NCBI RefSeq assembly: GCF_036621135.1 | Contig: NZ_JAZIBG010000019.1 | Span: forward strand, 186,001-250,000 | Reading direction: 5' to 3' | DNA length: 64,000 nt | Source: Aquincola agrisoli | GTDB lineage: Bacteria; Pseudomonadota; Gammaproteobacteria; Burkholderiales; Burkholderiaceae_C | In this document: piece after piece, positions 45,705 through 55,046 of the stretch | How positions within the stretch are numbered: position 1 is the first letter of the stretch | Layout of the letters: each line of letters opens with the position of its first letter | The notes under the pieces: model-generated | Database searches by the model: none | What the model saw: only the letters and a program-made list of their open reading frames with translations | What the model was told of the DNA's origin: nothing | Made by a program: the position numbers and the translations under genes

Positions 45705-46730
45705 TCAGGCCTTGAGCAGGCGCTCGGCCTTCGGCGGCAGGAACGACAGGTTGTAGATGCCGTCGGCGCTGGGCGCCTGCTTCAGGCCGAAGGTCTGGCT
45801 GACCTCGGCCACCTGCTGCGCCACCAGCTCGGGGCGCACGTCGCCCAGGCCGTGGGCGCGTGTGTCGGCAGCGGTGATGTAGCGCGCGGTGATCTTGAAG
45901 CGTTCGGCCTCGACCTTCTCGTCGATCATCGGTTCGCGCCGCTTCACGTAGGCCATGGCGGCGACCGGATCGGCCAGCGTTTCCATCAGCGCGCGGTTCG
46001 TCGCCCGCAGGAAGCCGCGCACGAGGTCGGGCTTCTCGGCGATCAGCCTGCTCGAGGCGAGGATCGCGTTGCCGTACAGGTTGAGCCCCGCCTCCGCATA
46101 CGACAGCACGCTGAGCTGCGCCGGGTCGAGCCGCTGGAAGAGCGACAGCGCCGAATCGTGGAAGTAGGTGGCGCCGTCCACGTCGCCGCGGATGATGACG
46201 TTGTCGCGCTGCGAGAAATCGGTGGTGACCCACTCGAACGCATCCACCTTCATGCCGGCGTGCTTGGCGGCCATCGGCCAGGCGCGGCGGGTCGATTCGA
46301 CCGCGGCGGCCGCGATGCGCTTGCCCTGCAGGCTCTTGAAGTCGGTGGTGATGCCGCGGTCCTTGCGGCCGATGATCACGAAGGGCGCGCGGTTGTAGTA
46401 CTGGTAGACCGCCTGCACCAGCGGTGCGCCGGGCTGTGCGGCATTGAACTCCACCAGCGCGCTGATGTCGCCGAAGCCCATGTCGTAGGCGCCGCTGGCG
46501 GTGCGGGTGATGGCCGCGACCGAGCCGTTGCCGACGTCGAAGCCCGGCTCCAGCCCTTCGGCCGCGTAGTAGCCCTTGTGCAGCGCCACGAAGAACGGCG
46601 CCACCTGGCCGCTGATGCGGAAGTCCAGCGTGAACTTGAGCTTGGCGGGATTCGGCTGCGACAGCACGGCCGGGGCGGCCAGGCCGGCGACGCCGGCGGT
46701 GCTGAGTTGCAGGAAGTGGCGGCGTTGCAT
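45705..46730 (-). CDS. ABC transporter substrate-binding protein (NMT1/THI5-like)
   Basis: 341 aa with a Tat-like signal (MQRRHFLQLSTAGVAGLAAP). NMT1/THI5-like features are KFTLDFRISGQVAPFFVALH, GYYAAEGLEPGFDVGNGS and YDMGFGDISALVEFN. Such proteins bind pyrimidines, nitrate, taurine or aromatic acids. No ATPase or permease gene is next to it. AGGAG precedes the ATG. The gene follows a LysR gene, with a strong dyad and a TAGACT -10 between, so it is the probable first target of that regulator. Confidence 0.88.
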   Translation of the reverse strand: MQRRHFLQLSTAGVAGLAAPAVLSQPNPAKLKFTLDFRISGQVAPFFVALHKGYYAAEGLEPGFDVGNGSVAAITRTASGAYDMGFGDISALVEFNAAQPGAPLVQAVYQYYNRAPFVIIGRKDRGITTDFKSLQGKRIAAAAVESTRRAWPMAAKHAGMKVDAFEWVTTDFSQRDNVIIRGDVDGATYFHDSALSLFQRLDPAQLSVLSYAEAGLNLYGNAILASSRLIAEKPDLVRGFLRATNRALMETLADPVAAMAYVKRREPMIDEKVEAERFKITARYITAADTRAHGLGDVRPELVAQQVAEVSQTFGLKQAPSADGIYNLSFLPPKAERLLKA

Positions 46731-46765
46731 GGCGGTGGCTCCTGGATGGCTGCTGCTGAAGGGCA

Positions 46766-46771
46766 GTCTAG
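46766..46771 (-). promoter_or_regulatory. Candidate -10 for the binding protein-deaminase-oxygenase operon
   Basis: TAGACT on the minus strand predicts a start near 46759 and a leader of about 28 nt. The centre of the dyad at 46813-46836 would then lie near -65, the usual LysR recognition position. Confidence 0.4.
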
Positions 46772-46812
46772 GAACCGGGCCTCCATGGCAGAAGGCCGCC
46801 GCCGGCCATACC

Positions 46813-46836
46813 CGGCATAACAGGTCTGTTATGCCG
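46813..46836. promoter_or_regulatory. Strong dyad at the LysR/target boundary (likely LysR site)
   Basis: CGGCATAACAG and CTGTTATGCCG are perfect inverted repeats around GT. The ATAAC...GTTAT core is LysR-box-like and A+T-rich against the local background. It overlaps the LysR stop codon (46829-46831). A terminator role is possible but no T-run follows. Confidence 0.6.
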
Positions 46837-47752
46837 CCATCGATTCCGCCTCGGCATGGACCTGCTGGCGCAACCACCGGCTGGCTGCGCTGGTGTGGTT
46901 GCGCTCGTGCCAGAGCTGGTAGAAGCGCATCGGCGGGATCTCCGACGGCGCGCGCACCACGCTGATCGGCCAGGTGGCGGCGTAGTGCTCGGCGAAGCGG
47001 CGCGCGGTGGTGAACACGAGGTCGGTCGACAGCAGCACGTGCGGAACGAGGTTGAACTCGGGCACCGTGGCGGCGATGTGGCGCTGGTAGCCGGTCTTGG
47101 CGAGCTCGCCGTCGATCGGGCCGGTGCGGGGCGTGGCGCTGGCCGCGGGCGCGAGGTGGCGCATGCGCAGGTAGCGCGCCAGCGGCAGGCGGCGGTCCTG
47201 CTCCAGCGGATGGCCGCGCCGCATCATGCAGACCACCTCGTCGGTGTAGAGCGCGCCGATGCGCAGGTCTTCGCGGGGGCGCGGGTCGTTGCTGATGACG
47301 AGGTCGACGCCGCCGTCGTCGAGCGCCTGTGCCACGTCGAAGGCGGGGTTCGACGGCCGCACGTGGGCGCCGATGCGTGTGCCCGCGCCGGTGAGTCGCG
47401 CGATCACGCCGGGCAGGAAGGTGGGCGGCAGGCAATCGGCGCACACGATGTTGAAGGCGCGTTCGGCCGCGGCCGGGTCGAAGCGGGAGACGCCTTCGAG
47501 CCTGGCCACTTGGCCGAGGATTTCGCGCAGCGGTGCCTTCAGCGCCGCGGCCCGCTCGGTCGGCACCATGCGCCCGCCGCTGCGCACCAGCAGCGGATCG
47601 GCCAGCACCTCGCGCAGGCGCTGCAGCTTGCGGCTGATGGCCGGCTGGGCCTGGCCTGCGCTCTCGGCCACGCGCGTGATGCTGCACTCCTGGAGCAGCA
47701 GGGCGAGCAGCCGCAGGTCGTTGAGGTTCAGGGAATGCAGGTCGTCGGGCAT
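46829..47752 (-). CDS. LysR family transcriptional regulator
   Basis: 307 aa. N-terminal HTH (DLRLLALLLQECSITRVAES; AGQAQPAISRKLQRLREVLA) and a substrate-binding effector domain (RAFNIVCADCLPPTFLPGVI; FNLVPHVLLSTDLVFTTARR). It resembles NodD/LinR-like regulators of catabolic operons. It is codirectional with its likely target rather than divergent, and its 3' end carries a perfect dyad. The ATG at 47752 begins the conserved LNDLRLL region. Confidence 0.93.
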   Translation of the reverse strand: MPDDLHSLNLNDLRLLALLLQECSITRVAESAGQAQPAISRKLQRLREVLADPLLVRSGGRMVPTERAAALKAPLREILGQVARLEGVSRFDPAAAERAFNIVCADCLPPTFLPGVIARLTGAGTRIGAHVRPSNPAFDVAQALDDGGVDLVISNDPRPREDLRIGALYTDEVVCMMRRGHPLEQDRRLPLARYLRMRHLAPAASATPRTGPIDGELAKTGYQRHIAATVPEFNLVPHVLLSTDLVFTTARRFAEHYAATWPISVVRAPSEIPPMRFYQLWHERNHTSAASRWLRQQVHAEAESMAA

Positions 47753-47791
47753 GCCGCGATCATCGCAGTGCCGGGCCCTGCGCATTCAGGC

Positions 47792-47797
47792 TATAGA
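47792..47797 (+). promoter_or_regulatory. -10 element of the tRNA-Gly promoter
   Basis: TATAGA lies about 15 nt before the tRNA and is followed by a GC-rich discriminator, as in stringently controlled stable-RNA promoters. The -35 is weak. Confidence 0.5.
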
Positions 47798-47811
47798 ATG
47801 CGCGGCGCTAC

Positions 47812-47885
47812 GCGGGTGTAGTTCAATGGTAGAACGGCAGCTTCCCAAGCTTCATACGAGGGTTCGATTCCCTTCACCCGCTCCA
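47812..47885 (+). tRNA. tRNA-Gly(CCC)
   Basis: 74 nt with encoded CCA. The acceptor stem GCGGGTG pairs with CACCCGC. The D-loop has TAGTTCAATGGTAGAAC and the anticodon loop TTCCCAA gives anticodon CCC (reads GGG). The T-arm carries GGTTCGATTCC. It closely matches E. coli glyU. It is a single gene followed by a terminator. Confidence 0.97.
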
Positions 47886-47900
47886 AACACCACCTTCCAG

Positions 47901-47925
47901 AAGCGGCCCCCGGGGCCGCTTTTTT
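47901..47925 (+). terminator. Rho-independent terminator after tRNA-Gly
   Basis: AAGCGGCCCC and GGGGCCGCTT form a strong GC stem with a tight loop, followed by a run of six T. It begins 16 nt after the tRNA end. Confidence 0.9.
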
Positions 47926-48253
47926 GTGGCTTGCGAGCCCCCGCCCAGTTCGCGGCCTTGCGGCGGCGGGCCATCATCCCCGCGGCGCCGAGGCCGGTGG
48001 TGTGAGCAGTTTTCGGATAGGTCAAGCCCTGTTGCTGTGCCCATGGTGTCGTTCATTGCATGGCGGATCGACCCGTGCATGGCGCCTGTGCGCCCGGCAC
48101 CTCGCGGGCACGCGGCGCATGCGTCATACACTGTGGAATAAGCACGCTCCAGGTCGGGCGGACCGCGCGCGGTTCGTGGCCGGCCGGGAGCCATCCTCTG
48201 GTATGCGCGCAGCGCGAGGCCGATGCCTTTCGTGCGCCTGATTCGCAAGTCGC
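47926..48253. other. Intergenic region after the tRNA terminator
   Basis: 328 bp. Short reading frames exist on both strands but none has a ribosome binding site or recognisable sequence. TACACT at 48127-48132 is a weak candidate -10 for the downstream gene. I see nothing else. Confidence 0.4.
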
Positions 48254-49171
48254 ATGAGCACGACGTACCAACTGCTGACCATCGGTCCGGTACCGGATGA
48301 CCTGGCCGCCTCGGCATGGGGGCCGTTCGAGGCGACCGCCTGCACCTTCGAAGGCGCCAATGCGGTGCTGCATGAGCAGGCCTTCGATGCCGTGCTGATG
48401 TGGCTCGACGAAGACGAACTGCAGCAGCTGCCGTTGTGGCCGGCGCTCTCGCATGCCGTGCTCGACGCGGCGGTGTTGGTCGTCTCGCCGCAGTTGTCGC
48501 CGCTGGTGGCCATGCGCCTGCTGCAGGCCGGCGTGCAGGACGTGCTCGCGCCCGGCGAGGCCGAGACGCTGCCGCGCCGGCTGCGCCTGGCGATCGAGCG
48601 CAAGCAGCTCGACCGCACGGCGCGCAAGGCGCATGCGACCGACCTCGCCACGGGCCTGCCCAACCATGCGCAGCTGCTCGAGCACATGACGCACCTGCTG
48701 GCCCTGCGTGAGCGCGAGCCCGCTCCGATGGCCCTCGTCGTGCTGCGCATCGAAGGATTCGCCACCGCGTCGGCGCGGCTGGGCGTGGAGTCGGCCAACG
48801 TCCTGCGGCGCAAGGTGGCCGTGCGCCTGCGCGCGGGGCTGCGGGCGAGCGACGTGGTGGCCTCGGTGGGCAACGACGTCTTCGCCGTCCTGCTGGCCTG
48901 GATCGACGCGCCGACCGATGTGCCGGGCGTCGTCCACAAGCTGGTGCAGTCGCTGCAGCAGCCGTTCAGCGTGACTGGCCGCGACGTGGCCGTCGCCGTC
49001 AGTGCGGGCGTTGGCCACTATCCGGAGCATGGCAAGGATGCCGGCGCTCTGATGCGGCGTGCGATGGGCCAGGCCACGGGCGCGGCGCCGGTGGGCCGCG
49101 CAGGCTTCGCGAACCGCGTGGAGCGCGGCCCCGCCGCGGCGGCCAACGACGAGGATGCGGCGCCGGCGTAG
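48254..49171 (+). CDS. Degenerate GGDEF-domain protein with receiver-like N-terminus
   Basis: 305 aa, no TM segments. Residues 1-115 look like a pseudo-receiver (FDAVLMWLDEDELQQLP; VAMRLLQAGVQDVLAP). A GGDEF domain follows from DLATGLPNHAQL (about 130). The active-site loop reads VGNDVF (205-210) where GGDEF is expected, so the catalytic Glu is Val and the second Gly is Asn, and the metal-site LDLD region is LRIE. Cyclase activity is therefore unlikely. It could bind c-di-GMP or GTP as a receptor or be a scaffold. The Ala-rich tail is disordered. Confidence 0.85.
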   Translation: MSTTYQLLTIGPVPDDLAASAWGPFEATACTFEGANAVLHEQAFDAVLMWLDEDELQQLPLWPALSHAVLDAAVLVVSPQLSPLVAMRLLQAGVQDVLAPGEAETLPRRLRLAIERKQLDRTARKAHATDLATGLPNHAQLLEHMTHLLALREREPAPMALVVLRIEGFATASARLGVESANVLRRKVAVRLRAGLRASDVVASVGNDVFAVLLAWIDAPTDVPGVVHKLVQSLQQPFSVTGRDVAVAVSAGVGHYPEHGKDAGALMRRAMGQATGAAPVGRAGFANRVERGPAAAANDEDAAPA

Positions 49172-49205
49172 GCGCCGTCCGCCGTCCGCCGTCAGCGGCG
49201 GCGCG

Positions 49206-50105
49206 TCACCAGAAGAGCATCCAGGCGACGGCCGCGATCAGCGCCCATTTGCCGGCGTAGTACAGCGTGCGGTTCGACGCCTTCAGCGCCTTCGCCTTCA
49301 GCCGGGCCTGGTAGGCGTGCTGGAAGACGCGGTTGATGCCGCCGACCGCCTCGGCCTCGGTGTTCTGGCTGGACGCCGCCGCCATCACGTGCTTCGCGAA
49401 GAAGCGGTTGAACCAGCGCAGCGGCGCCCCGTGCAGCGGCCGCTCCACGTCGCAGAACAGGATCACGCGCTGGTGCTGCGTGGCGTTCTCGGCATGGTGG
49501 ATGTAGGTCTCGTCGAACATCACCGCCTCGCCGTCGCGCCAGTGGTAGCGCTGGCCGTCCACGTCGATGTAGCAGCCCGGGTCGTTCGGCGTGACGAGGC
49601 CCAGGTGGTAGCGCAGCGAGCCGGCGTACGGATCGCGGTGGCGCACGAGCTTGGCGCCCGGCGGCAGCGAGGCGAACATCGCCGCCTTGATCGTCGGGAT
49701 GCTCTTCAGCAGCGCCACGGTCTGCGGGCACGCGGCCTGCGCGGAGGCCAGGTCCTTGCCGTACCAGCTCAGGTAGAAGCGCTTCCAGCCGGTGCGGAAG
49801 AACGAGTTGAAGCCGATATCGTTGTAGGCGCCCGCGGCGCGGATGTCGCCCGCCTCGTTCAGGCGCATCGCCTCGTCGCGGATGGTCTGCCAGTTCGCCT
49901 TCAGCACCTCCAGTTCGGGAAAGTCCTTTGCGTCGAGGTACGGCGTGGCCGGCGTGCGCGAGAACAGGTACATCAGCGCGTTGACCGGCGCCAGCAGGAT
50001 CGTGAAATCGAGTGCGCGCTTCAGGCTGAACCGCACCCGGCCGCGATAGTGGATATAGAGCGCCGATGCGAGAAACACCAGCAGGACGGCGTGCCGAACT
50101 TCCAT
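49206..50105 (-). CDS. lpxO: LpxO-like aspartyl/asparaginyl beta-hydroxylase (lipid A hydroxylase family)
   Basis: 299 aa, similar in length to Salmonella LpxO (302). N-terminal membrane anchor (LLVFLASALYIHYRGR), the catalytic HxD in KLVRHRDPYAGSLRYHLGL (about residues 148-166) and the distal histidine in DETYIHHAENATQ; a C-terminal hydrophobic segment ends the protein. LpxO uses Fe(II) and 2-oxoglutarate to 2-hydroxylate lipid A acyl chains at the inner membrane. Identification is by fold and length; another aspartyl hydroxylase-like substrate is possible. Confidence 0.85.
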   Translation of the reverse strand: MEVRHAVLLVFLASALYIHYRGRVRFSLKRALDFTILLAPVNALMYLFSRTPATPYLDAKDFPELEVLKANWQTIRDEAMRLNEAGDIRAAGAYNDIGFNSFFRTGWKRFYLSWYGKDLASAQAACPQTVALLKSIPTIKAAMFASLPPGAKLVRHRDPYAGSLRYHLGLVTPNDPGCYIDVDGQRYHWRDGEAVMFDETYIHHAENATQHQRVILFCDVERPLHGAPLRWFNRFFAKHVMAAASSQNTEAEAVGGINRVFQHAYQARLKAKALKASNRTLYYAGKWALIAAVAWMLFW

Positions 50106-50124
50106 GACTGCCTCAAGCGTCGGG

Positions 50125-51597
50125 TTACTTCTGGATGTCGCCCAGGCAGAGGTACTTCACCTCGACGTAGTCGTCGATGCCGTGGTGCGAGCCCTCCCGG
50201 CCCAGGCCCGACTGCTTCACGCCGCCGAAGGGCACTTCGGCGGTGGAGATCAGGCCGGTGTTGATGCCGACGATCCCGTATTCCAGCGCCTCGCCCACGC
50301 GGAAGATGCGGCCCACGTCGCGGCTGTAGAAGTAGCTCGCCAGCCCGAACTCGGTGTCGTTAGCCAGCGCGATGGCCTCGGCTTCGGTCTTGAAGCTGAA
50401 CACCGGCGCCACGGGGCCGAAGGTTTCCTCGCGCGCGCACAGCATGTCGCTGGTGGCGTGGGCCAGCACGGTGGGCTCGTAGAAGCGGTCGCCGCTTTTG
50501 CGGCCGCCGGTGAGCACGCTGGCGCCCTTGGCGACGGCGTCGGCCACGTGGCGTTCGATCTTCTCGACCGCCGCGTCCTCGATCACCGGGCCGATCGTCA
50601 CGCCGGCCTCGAAGCCGTTGCCCACCTTCAGGCCCTTCACCTTCTCGGTGAGCTTCTGCACGAAGGCGTCGTACACCGTGTCCTGCACGTACAGGCGGTT
50701 GGCGCACACGCAGGTCTGGCCCGCGTTGCGGTACTTGCTGGCGATGGCGCCTTCCACCGCGCTGTCGAGGTCGGCGTCCTCGAACACGATGAAGGGCGCG
50801 TTGCCGCCCAGTTCCAGACTGAGCTTCTTGATCGTCGGGGCGCACTGGCCCATCAGGATGCGGCCTACCTCGGTCGAACCGGTGAAGGAGAGGTGCCGCA
50901 CCACGTCGCTGCCGCACAGCACCTTGCCGACGGCGGCCGAATCGCTGCTGGTGATGACGTTGAGCACGCCCGCCGGCATGCCGGCGCGCTGCGCCAGCTC
51001 GGCCACGGCCAGCGCCGACAGCGGCGTCAGCTCCGCCGGCTTGATGACCACCGGACAGCCGGCCGCCAGCGCGGGCGCGACCTTGCGCGTGATCATCGCG
51101 ATCGGGAAGTTCCACGGCGTGATGGCCGCGCACACGCCCACCGGCTGCTTGATGACGAGGAAGCGCTTGCCGTTGTCGTTGGTCGGGATCGTTTCGCCGT
51201 ACACCCGCTTGGCTTCCTCGGCGAACCATTCGATGAAGCTGGCCCCGTACACCACCTCGCCGCGCGCCTCGGCCAGCGGCTTGCCCTGCTCGGCCGTCAT
51301 GATGCGGGCGAGGTCGTCGGCGTTCTGGTTGATCAGCGTGAACCAGCGCTGCAGGATGGCCGCACGCTCCTTGGCCGTCTTGGCGCGCCAGGCCGGCCAG
51401 GCCTTGTCGGCCGCGGCGATGGCGGATTCGGTCTCGGCCGGGCCCAGGTCGGCAACGTCGACCAGCTTCAGGCCCGTGGCCGGGTCGGTCACGTCGAACC
51501 GCGCGTCGCCAGGCAGCCATTCGCCGTTGACCAGGCCGTCGGTCTTCAGCAGGCTGGGGTCGTTGAGTTCGGCGAGCGGGGTGGTCTTCGTATCCAT
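50125..51597 (-). CDS. gabD: NAD(P)-dependent succinate-semialdehyde dehydrogenase
   Basis: 490 aa ALDH. Catalytic Glu in LELGGNAPFIVFED and Cys in GQTCVCANRLYVQD; the cofactor site has TPWNFPIAMITRKVAPALAA. VNTG/EVPFGGVKQSGLGREG is near the C-terminus. The sequence is GabD-like, so it probably oxidises succinate semialdehyde (or glutarate semialdehyde) to feed the TCA cycle. AGGAGA precedes the ATG at 51597. It is a single gene with no gabT nearby. Confidence 0.93.
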   Translation of the reverse strand: MDTKTTPLAELNDPSLLKTDGLVNGEWLPGDARFDVTDPATGLKLVDVADLGPAETESAIAAADKAWPAWRAKTAKERAAILQRWFTLINQNADDLARIMTAEQGKPLAEARGEVVYGASFIEWFAEEAKRVYGETIPTNDNGKRFLVIKQPVGVCAAITPWNFPIAMITRKVAPALAAGCPVVIKPAELTPLSALAVAELAQRAGMPAGVLNVITSSDSAAVGKVLCGSDVVRHLSFTGSTEVGRILMGQCAPTIKKLSLELGGNAPFIVFEDADLDSAVEGAIASKYRNAGQTCVCANRLYVQDTVYDAFVQKLTEKVKGLKVGNGFEAGVTIGPVIEDAAVEKIERHVADAVAKGASVLTGGRKSGDRFYEPTVLAHATSDMLCAREETFGPVAPVFSFKTEAEAIALANDTEFGLASYFYSRDVGRIFRVGEALEYGIVGINTGLISTAEVPFGGVKQSGLGREGSHHGIDDYVEVKYLCLGDIQK

Positions 51598-51655
51598 TGG
51601 AGTCTCCTGTGCAGGCGGCACTGTAGCGTTGGCACCAAGGCCTTGCCGCGGACGC

Positions 51656-51661
51656 TAGAAT
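51656..51661 (+). promoter_or_regulatory. -10 element of the vapBC promoter
   Basis: TAGAAT lies directly upstream of a palindrome at 51663-51677, so the transcription start would fall inside the operator. No clear -35 at 17 bp. Confidence 0.45.
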
Positions 51662-51662
51662 C

Positions 51663-51677
51663 TGGTTGATTCAACCA
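51663..51677. promoter_or_regulatory. Palindromic operator of the vapBC-type module
   Basis: TGGTTGA and TCAACCA are perfect inverted repeats around one T. It lies between the -10 and the antitoxin start, where a Phd/VapB repressor would block transcription. Confidence 0.65.
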
Positions 51678-51691
51678 ATTGGGGTGCTGCC

Positions 51692-51955
51692 ATGGCGTCC
51701 ATCGGCTTGTTCGAGGCCAAGACCCACCTGTCCGAGCTGGTGGCCCGGGCGGAGCGGGGCGAGGAAGTCGTCATCACGCGGCACAACCGGCCGGTGGCCA
51801 AGCTCGTTCCCGTCGATGGCGTGCCGGCCGACCTGGTCGAGCGCCGCCGTGCTGCACTGATGCGCATGGGCAGCATCGGGCGCGAAGTCGCGCGCAACGG
51901 CGGCCCCGTCACCCGCGAGGAGATCCTCGAGTGGGTGCATGAGGGCCGGCGGTGA
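51692..51955 (+). CDS. vapB: Antitoxin, Phd/YefM family
   Basis: 87 aa. The N-terminal Phd/YefM fold is clear (IGLFEAKTHLSELVARAERG, then EVVITRHNRPVAKLVPVDG). The C-terminal part is the toxin-binding tail. It neutralises the PIN toxin encoded 4 nt into its own stop (GTGA overlap) and should autorepress through the palindrome upstream. Confidence 0.93.
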   Translation: MASIGLFEAKTHLSELVARAERGEEVVITRHNRPVAKLVPVDGVPADLVERRRAALMRMGSIGREVARNGGPVTREEILEWVHEGRR

Positions 51956-52347
51956 TCGTCGTCGACACCTCGTATTCGCTGGCTGCCGTGATGCCCGACG
52001 AGACCCGCCCTGCCAGCCTGGAGTACGCGCTGCAGGCGCGCCTGCTGGTGCCCGCGATCTGGCCCCTCGAGGTCGCCAACGCACTGCGCAACAGCCTGCG
52101 GCGAGGACGGCTGGACGCCCAGCAGCTGCCCGCGCTGTGCGAGACGCTCGAGGCGCTGGAGGTCGAGGTCGAGCAGCCATCGCCCTCGCCGCTGCGGGGC
52201 GTGCTCGAGGCCGCGCAGCGGCACGGCCTGACGCCCTACGACGCGAGCTACCTCGAACTTGCCCTGCAGCGCCGCGCGTCGCTCGCGACGCTCGATACCC
52301 AGCTTGCCGCCGCCGCCCGGCGTGCCAACATTCCCGTGCTCGATTGA
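51952..52347 (+). CDS. vapC: VapC-type PIN-domain ribonuclease toxin
   Basis: 131 aa from a GTG that overlaps the antitoxin stop. PIN acidic residues sit in IVVDTSYSLAAV (Asp5), WPLEVANALRN (Glu at about 40), TPYDASYLELA (Asp at about 97) and LATLDTQLAAA. VapC toxins cleave tRNA or rRNA when freed of VapB. It is followed 28 bp later by alaS, so read-through could reach that essential gene. Confidence 0.93.
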   Translation: MIVVDTSYSLAAVMPDETRPASLEYALQARLLVPAIWPLEVANALRNSLRRGRLDAQQLPALCETLEALEVEVEQPSPSPLRGVLEAAQRHGLTPYDASYLELALQRRASLATLDTQLAAAARRANIPVLD

Positions 52348-52375
52348 GCCCGTCCTGCTTTCCACTGAGACCGAC

Positions 52376-55015
<2,640 letters not shown>

Positions 55016-55046
55016 CGCGGCGCGGCGGGCGCGGCGGTCCGCGGGG

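Noticed and set aside
48254..49171. Active diguanylate cyclase
   Set aside because: The catalytic Glu is Val and other metal-site residues are replaced.
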